This document shows positions 24,516 through 28,131 of a stretch of 28,131 bases of DNA, in pieces. The position numbers and the translations under genes were made by a program. The notes under the pieces are model-generated. The model searched no databases, was not told the DNA's origin, and saw nothing but the letters and a program-made list of their open reading frames with translations. Positions within the stretch are counted from its first letter, which is position 1; every line of letters begins with the position of its first letter. The stretch covers positions 1-28,131 of the IMG/VR virus record IMGVR_UViG_3300026142_000016, one strand, 5' to 3'. The stretch comes from a virus.

Positions 24516-24813
24516 AAGTACCCTCTACGACGGGATCGAAAAGACCTGTCAACGCAGGCTGCTTTACCTCTGACACTTCCGGTATTTCCGGAGGCGGAGG
24601 CTCCGGTCTGGTGACCTTCAGCGCGTACTTCTCGATGATCGGATTCGCCAATTGCATGAGGTCGTTAGGACGCTTTCTCTTTCCGCTCCCATCGTATGTG
24701 TGCAAAGCGGTAGCTTTATATTGAATGGCTGTCGCTAGATGAATCGAATCCGGTACAGGGATTTTCACGCCGCGAGCCTGGTAGTAGTCGCGGATCTCCC
24801 GAGCCTTTATGGC
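24514..24813 (-). pseudogene. PIN-domain (VapC-like) nuclease, 5'-truncated remnant
   Basis: The frame reads KAREIRDYYQARG, then KIPVPDSIHLATAIQYKATALHTYDG and KRPNDLMQLANP, the C-terminal third of a PIN-domain ribonuclease, including the conserved D-x-x-H-L-A-T-A helix. The N-terminal acidic residues of the active site are missing: the frame meets a stop (24829-24831) just upstream, and recognisable similarity begins where the 172-residue gene ends (about 24807). A GTG at 24768 could start an 84-residue product. It has a Pro-rich tail (RPEPPPPEIPEV). Likely an inactive relic of a toxin gene. Confidence 0.68.
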
Positions 24814-25325
24814 AATTCTCGTTGTGCATCAACCCGCCCAACCAGTTCATCGCGTTCGCGTTCGTCGCCTGCAATCAGGCGCGTCACTTGAACATCGAAA
24901 TCCTTATCGATTTTCACGCTTTGGTTTTGCTCGTTGGACACCAGTAAGCGAATTCCTCGTTTCGTCGTGGGCGATGCGATTGCCTTGAACGTTTCGAGCG
25001 TCCTAAGGTCTAGTCTCTCGGCATACCGATGATTCTTTCGCACAACGCGGAGGGAAGAGGCAAAGCGTCTCGATATGCGTCGTGGCAGAGCGGTGTATGC
25101 AGGCTCTCGGGACGAGATCGCTATTGTTACTTTTGAAGGGCTGGAGTGGCTTAAGCCGGTGACGCGATAGCGCACCGCGTTTTCCTCGCGGCGCAAGACG
25201 ATACGCTCGGTCTGCCGGAGGGCATTCCGGATCGCAGTCAACTCATCTATGAATTCGCCAAGCTGGAGGTCGCCGCCTGAAGCATCGTCGCCTTCCAGCT
25301 CAACAGTGATGAAGGCGTCAGCCAT
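24807..25325 (-). CDS. Unrecognised 172-residue protein upstream of the PIN remnant
   Basis: No family recognised. The N-terminal part is acidic (FITVELEGDDASGGDLQLGE), followed by a helix (FIDELTAIRNALRQTERIV), then strands and a Ser-Pro motif (VTGLSHSSPSKVTIAI). A basic Arg-rich helix follows around residues 80-110. The C-terminus ends abruptly as VGRVDAQRELP where the PIN remnant starts, so its 3' part may also have been lost in a deletion that joined the two genes. In other genomes PIN genes often follow a partner or antitoxin gene, but I have no evidence that this is one. No good ribosome-binding site precedes the ATG. Confidence 0.5.
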   Translation of the reverse strand: MADAFITVELEGDDASGGDLQLGEFIDELTAIRNALRQTERIVLRREENAVRYRVTGLSHSSPSKVTIAISSREPAYTALPRRISRRFASSLRVVRKNHRYAERLDLRTLETFKAIASPTTKRGIRLLVSNEQNQSVKIDKDFDVQVTRLIAGDERERDELVGRVDAQRELP

Positions 25326-25370
25326 GATGTGAGGCCAACTTACTCAAATCATGGTCGGCTGGCAATGAGC

Positions 25371-25393
25371 AAAAGTGTTAAGACCACTAACAC
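25371..25393 (-). terminator. Weak terminator-like hairpin at the right end of the insert
   Basis: Minus strand GTGTTA (25388-25393) pairs with TAACAC (25375-25380) around a 7-nt loop and is followed by TTTT. The stem is short and AT-rich, so activity is doubtful. It lies just past the end of the N-terminal endonuclease fragment. Confidence 0.35.
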
Positions 25394-25405
25394 GAACCTA
25401 TCTGG

Positions 25406-25603
25406 TTACCCAAGTATATAATTACCGATATTCTCTCTATTTCGCTCTTGGTGGGCCTTCACCTGACTCAATATCTTCTCCCGGTTGCGCTCATATTTCT
25501 TTTTCGCCCGGATACGGTATTTCTCCGGGTTAGCTGCTCTGTCTGCACGCTCCCACGCCAATCGGTAGAGCTTTCCAGCTTCACTACTTGCCCAAGACGG
25601 CAT
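25406..25603 (-). pseudogene. Endonuclease VII-type protein, N-terminal basic helical part of a split gene
   Basis: 65 residues starting MPSWASSEAGKLYRLAWERA, then ANPEKYRIRAKKKYERNREK and QERNRENIGNYILG. Repeated (N)PEK/REK basic helices of this kind form the N-terminal arm of many phage endonuclease VII-like HNH proteins. The reading stops (TAA) before any HNH motif. The matching catalytic half is at 23726-23947. I chose the ATG at 25603 (AAGG upstream, 20-nt overlap with the preceding gene); the more upstream open frame is shadow of that gene. Probably now only a fragment, though it could be translated. Confidence 0.65.
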
Positions 25604-25784
25604 TGGCCTTCTTTCTGATCTTCGCCGCCGAAGCAGGAGAGAGATTGCCCTTCTTGACCTGCTGCGAAGCACGGGCCTTCGCGTTTGCCGCATGAGCTGG
25701 GTCGGGCATGGGGTATTTCCTTGATCCAGGCAGGCCAAACTTGCTGGTCGGAATCGCTTTGCGTGCTGCTGCGTTTAGTTTCAT
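25584..25784 (-). CDS. Small basic phage protein, 66 residues
   Basis: It reads KLNAAARKAIPTSKFGLPGS, then KYPMPDPAHAANAKARASQQ and KIRKKANAVLGK. This is a familiar small conserved protein of phages and phage-related islands (basic, helical, with the FGLPGSRKYP ... DPAHAANAKARAS pattern). Function unknown; a nucleic-acid- or virion-binding role is possible. ATG directly follows the terminase stop with GGGGGTGAG as ribosome-binding site. Confidence 0.75.
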   Translation of the reverse strand: MKLNAAARKAIPTSKFGLPGSRKYPMPDPAHAANAKARASQQVKKGNLSPASAAKIRKKANAVLGK

Positions 25785-25785
25785 C

Positions 25786-27078
25786 TCACCCCCATGCGGT
25801 TACAGGTCGCCTCTGCTGCTGTTTCTCTTGCTTCTGTCGCTCAGGCTCTTGAATGCCTACTGCAAGCGTTCTTAGTGCGTCTGCAGGGTGTGAGGCATCA
25901 TCGTGCAGTGGTTCTCGTCTTGCCACACCCAAGTTCGTTGGCGGACCCCACTGGTACCTGCGGAGATACTGCAGCCCGTCAAAGCAGTTCTTTTCGTCGA
26001 AGTACAACGATGGAAACAGGGTTCTGACTGCATTAATGCCCTGATGTACTTCCAATCTGCGGACCACGCGGACTTTGAAGCCGTTGGCCCGCATAACATC
26101 TTCGATTGACTTGCCGGTCCCTAATTCTTTGGTTGCGCCGTCCCACGGCAGCCAGCAGGTTCCTAAGACATATCCCCACGTCTGCATTTCCTTAAGGTAA
26201 TGCCCAATAGGTTGGTGATCGTCCTGAAAGTAGCGAATGACTCTGGTTTCAAATGGGGTTCTTTGCACTGCCCAGATGGAGACCCTGTCTCCATACCCGA
26301 GGTCGAAATAGGTGTCTACTGGGGTTGTAGCCAGATAAGGCACTTCCCGTATACGTCCTGAACGCTCTGCAGCCTGAATCTCTTGCTTGTAGATCGCCCC
26401 TTCGACTGTGGACCGCGTAGCACCTTCGTAAACATGGTGGTACGTGTCATAGTCCCTCTCTTTGAGGGTTTCGATCTTCTGGCGAGACTCCTCACTTAGC
26501 CAGTTGTTATCGCGGAAGGAAATCTTGCAGACAAACGACCCCTTTGGGGGGTTGATGACAAAGTCCTGATAGACCGCATCGGTCTCCAAGTCAGGATTCA
26601 GTGAAAACCATATCTCCGAGCCCTTTTTGCGGATCGTCGGGAGCAGGATTGTCAGGCTCCTGCGCGAAACAACCGAAGCCTCTTCCACCCAGCAGATGTC
26701 AATGGCTTCATAAGACTTCAGCGACCCAACCGTCTGCTTTCTTAGGCCGGCAAATACAAACTCTGTGCCGTTGATGCCCCGAATCTCCGACTGCAGAGGC
26801 TTGTAGAAGTCATCCAAGCCCAAATTGCTAATCTGGTCGGTTAGGAGCTGGTGCACTGACTCCCGAATGGAATCCATCGTTTCGCGAGCACAAAGGATTC
26901 TGAGAGGCTTCTGGGCGCCCAGGATCAGTAAAGCTCTGGCAATCGACCATGACTTGCAGCCATCACGCCCGCCATAAAGAATCTTGAATGGGTGCGGCTC
27001 GAACAGCTCGGCCAGCTTCTCTGGGAACTCCGCCTTGACCCTGTTACTAACTGGTAAACTTTCGCCAATCGCGCTCAA
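25786..27078 (-). CDS. terL: Terminase large subunit (ATPase/nuclease)
   Basis: A 430-residue PBSX/Sf6-type large terminase that pumps and cuts DNA at the portal. Walker A lies at residues 36-43 (GGRDGCKS, a variant of the usual GGRGSGKS). Walker B is at about 126-133 (IDICWVEEA with catalytic Glu). Coupling motif and nuclease domain follow, with DTYFDLGYGDRVSIW supplying an acidic metal ligand and a late DDASHPADALRT block typical of the family. The frame has no ATG or GTG near its start: TTG at 27078 is used here, with only a weak GGGA upstream. An alternative start through a leader ORF is described separately. Confidence 0.93.
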   Translation of the reverse strand: MSAIGESLPVSNRVKAEFPEKLAELFEPHPFKILYGGRDGCKSWSIARALLILGAQKPLRILCARETMDSIRESVHQLLTDQISNLGLDDFYKPLQSEIRGINGTEFVFAGLRKQTVGSLKSYEAIDICWVEEASVVSRRSLTILLPTIRKKGSEIWFSLNPDLETDAVYQDFVINPPKGSFVCKISFRDNNWLSEESRQKIETLKERDYDTYHHVYEGATRSTVEGAIYKQEIQAAERSGRIREVPYLATTPVDTYFDLGYGDRVSIWAVQRTPFETRVIRYFQDDHQPIGHYLKEMQTWGYVLGTCWLPWDGATKELGTGKSIEDVMRANGFKVRVVRRLEVHQGINAVRTLFPSLYFDEKNCFDGLQYLRRYQWGPPTNLGVARREPLHDDASHPADALRTLAVGIQEPERQKQEKQQQRRPVTAWG

Positions 27079-27118
27079 GGATATATTCCCGAGAATCCCC
27101 GCACTGTTTTGAATGGAA

Positions 27119-27151
27119 TCAACACTTTGGCTGTTTACTAACTTCTAACAT
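27119..27151 (-). other. 10-codon leader ORF before terL, possible +1 frameshift start
   Basis: ATG at 27151 overlaps the end of terS (TGAAATG), with AAGG 5 nt upstream inside the terS 3' end. It encodes MLEVSKQPKC and stops at TGA (27119-27121). A +1 shift at TGT-TGA-T would continue in the terL frame (GAT TCC ATT CAA), which is open from there to TTG 27078 and onward. Whether this happens is not shown. Confidence 0.35.
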
Positions 27152-27152
27152 T

Positions 27153-27638
27153 TCAGCCTTGCGGCTTCGATTTGACGAATTCGACCGTGATTGCAGCCTG
27201 GATTGGGTTGCCATTCTGCCCACCAAGGTTCATATCTACCCTGTCGCCGTACTTCTTGGCATCCAACTGCCCCGCCCGCTTGAGCAGGGTCTGCACAATC
27301 AGCTTGGATCGCTCCACATTGTCAGCAATGCGAGTCTCAGCAAATGTTCCATCCTTGGTCTCTTTCACGGACTCGATCTTGCCGATAAGTGGTGTCTGTG
27401 CAATGATCTGCGCCCGGTCATGCAGTAATTCAGCCTGCATCTTTCTCGCGCGCGCGGATTGCTCCGCAAATTCAGGGAACTCGTTGAGCCATTTGTAGAT
27501 CGTCGTACTGCTTACAGACGAACGATTTGCGTCTTTGCGTTCCTGCAAGACCTGCTCAAGTCCTAGCTCTGTCGTGGCTATACGCTCACAGATGAAGTCA
27601 GCTAGTTCCTGGTCGAATGGAATGCTTGGTCTGCCCAC
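27153..27638 (-). CDS. terS: Terminase small subunit
   Basis: A 161-residue protein with an N-terminal helix-turn-helix-like region (GLEQVLQERKDANRSSVSST, then TIYKWLNEFPEFAEQ). A helical oligomerisation core (ARARKMQAELLHDRAQII) and a KKYGDRVDM segment follow, all typical of Sf6-type small terminases. It should recognise the packaging site and deliver DNA to the large subunit. The start is GTG (27638), 6 bp after the upstream stop, with no strong ribosome-binding site. The large subunit gene follows. Confidence 0.88.
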   Translation of the reverse strand: MGRPSIPFDQELADFICERIATTELGLEQVLQERKDANRSSVSSTTIYKWLNEFPEFAEQSARARKMQAELLHDRAQIIAQTPLIGKIESVKETKDGTFAETRIADNVERSKLIVQTLLKRAGQLDAKKYGDRVDMNLGGQNGNPIQAAITVEFVKSKPQG

Positions 27639-27643
27639 GGAGT

Positions 27644-27877
27644 TTAGGTCGTCGCAGGAGGAGTCTGGGGCTCCGCATCCTTCAGGTTCTGGTCGATGGT
27701 CTTCAAAGAAGCATCTGCGGTCTGTAGCTTGCTGATTGCAGAGGTCAAATCCACAGGTGTGCCCGCTGATTGCGCGGCCTTGAGTTCGTCGAGCACAGTC
27801 GAGACGTTGGTTGCTACATCGGTTAGGTCTGCGGAGAGAGAGTCGATTGCTGCGTTTAGATCGTCTAGTTGCGCCAT
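27644..27877 (-). CDS. Small coiled-coil phage protein, 77 residues
   Basis: MAQLDDLNAAIDSLSADLTD, then a long helix through TNVSTVLDELKAAQ and a second helix (LTSAISKLQTADASLKTI), ending in a Pro/Thr tail. This pattern is common in small soil-phage proteins near terminase or lysis genes. I prefer ATG 27877 because GGAGAA stands 5 nt before it. A GTG at 27958, directly next to the upstream stop, would add 27 residues with a short hydrophobic start (LALLIL) and is a real alternative. Function unknown. Confidence 0.65.
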   Translation of the reverse strand: MAQLDDLNAAIDSLSADLTDVATNVSTVLDELKAAQSAGTPVDLTSAISKLQTADASLKTIDQNLKDAEPQTPPATT

Positions 27878-27958
27878 GGTTTTCTCCTGGTTGGATAGGA
27901 TTTGGGCGTTCTGATTCGAGATGTGCCGCAAGGTGCGGAGGATGAGAAGTGCCAGCAC

Positions 27959-28099
27959 TTAGAACCTGCCGACAAGGATGGAGCCCATGTACGCCGCGAG
28001 TCCTGCTGCAATCAAACGTACGCGGTAGGGCTCTGGATTCCAGACTGCTGCAATAACGAAGAACACGAGCGCGAACACAATCAGGATGGTTGCGAGCAT
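27959..28099 (-). CDS. Small two-helix membrane protein, 46 residues
   Basis: ATG at 28099 preceded by GGAG at 6 nt. The product has a strongly hydrophobic first helix (TILIVFALVFFVIAAV, residues 4-19), a NPEPYRVR turn, and a second helix (LIAAGLAAYMGSILV, 29-43). The stop abuts the GTG alternative start of the next gene. Holin-like in size and topology, but also like many small phage membrane proteins; not assignable. Confidence 0.65.
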   Translation of the reverse strand: MLATILIVFALVFFVIAAVWNPEPYRVRLIAAGLAAYMGSILVGRF

Positions 28100-28131
28100 A
28101 GAGTCTCCAGTCGTGCCAGAGTGCTGTTTAC

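Overview
The window is most of the late (structural) region of a short-tailed, P22-like phage or prophage, with nearly every gene on the minus strand. Read right to left it follows the P22 order: two small genes, terminase small and large subunits, an accessory region, a zinc-ribbon protein, portal, scaffold, coat, a small structural protein, small repeat-domain genes, gp4-like tail adaptor, gp10-like tail hub, a structural protein, a GNAT acetyltransferase, a cupin-like protein, three ejection/internal virion proteins, then fibre-like and enzymatic genes, an endolysin and an XhlA-like lysis protein. Genes are tightly packed, mostly with ATGA, GTGA or TAATG overlaps. No integrase, repressor or replication gene is in the window, so phage and prophage cannot be separated.

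Host: four fibre-module proteins start with Sec-type signal peptides that appear to be cut before glutamine (A|Q or G|Q), a style common in Acidobacteriota secreted proteins. Together with the heparinase-like, Ig-like and chitobiase-C-like domains, this makes an acidobacterial (Terriglobia-like) host my best guess. It is an inference, not shown directly.

Regions. 1-776: lysis genes (XhlA-like coiled-coil/membrane protein, GH24 lysozyme). 773-9087: five-gene fibre and depolymerase cluster, four of whose products carry signal peptides. 9088-9495: the only sizeable gap in the structural block; it holds a perfect 16-bp palindrome identical in form to a chromosomal parS site, and a plus-strand gene for a 54-residue two-helix membrane protein. 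9496-13652: internal/ejection proteins. 13649-17247: cupin, GNAT and P22-type tail machine proteins. 17247-18222: three small genes sharing a repeated short module. 18231-18252: a terminator between the head and tail blocks. 18260-23729: head genes. 23726-25784: an accessory region in which an endonuclease VII (HNH) gene seems to have been cut in two by about 1.46 kb of foreign DNA: the 3' end of an IS1595/ISXO2-type transposase, a small ORF, a degenerate tRNA with a 16-nt inverted copy of its anticodon arm downstream, a terminator, a 5'-truncated PIN-domain gene and an unrecognised 172-residue gene. 25786-28099: terminase genes and two small genes.

The most promising leads are the parS-like site in a virion gene block, the run of signal-peptide-bearing fibre proteins, the split endonuclease with its tRNA/inverted-repeat insert, the repeated module upstream of the tail adaptor, and a possible +1 frameshift start for the large terminase.
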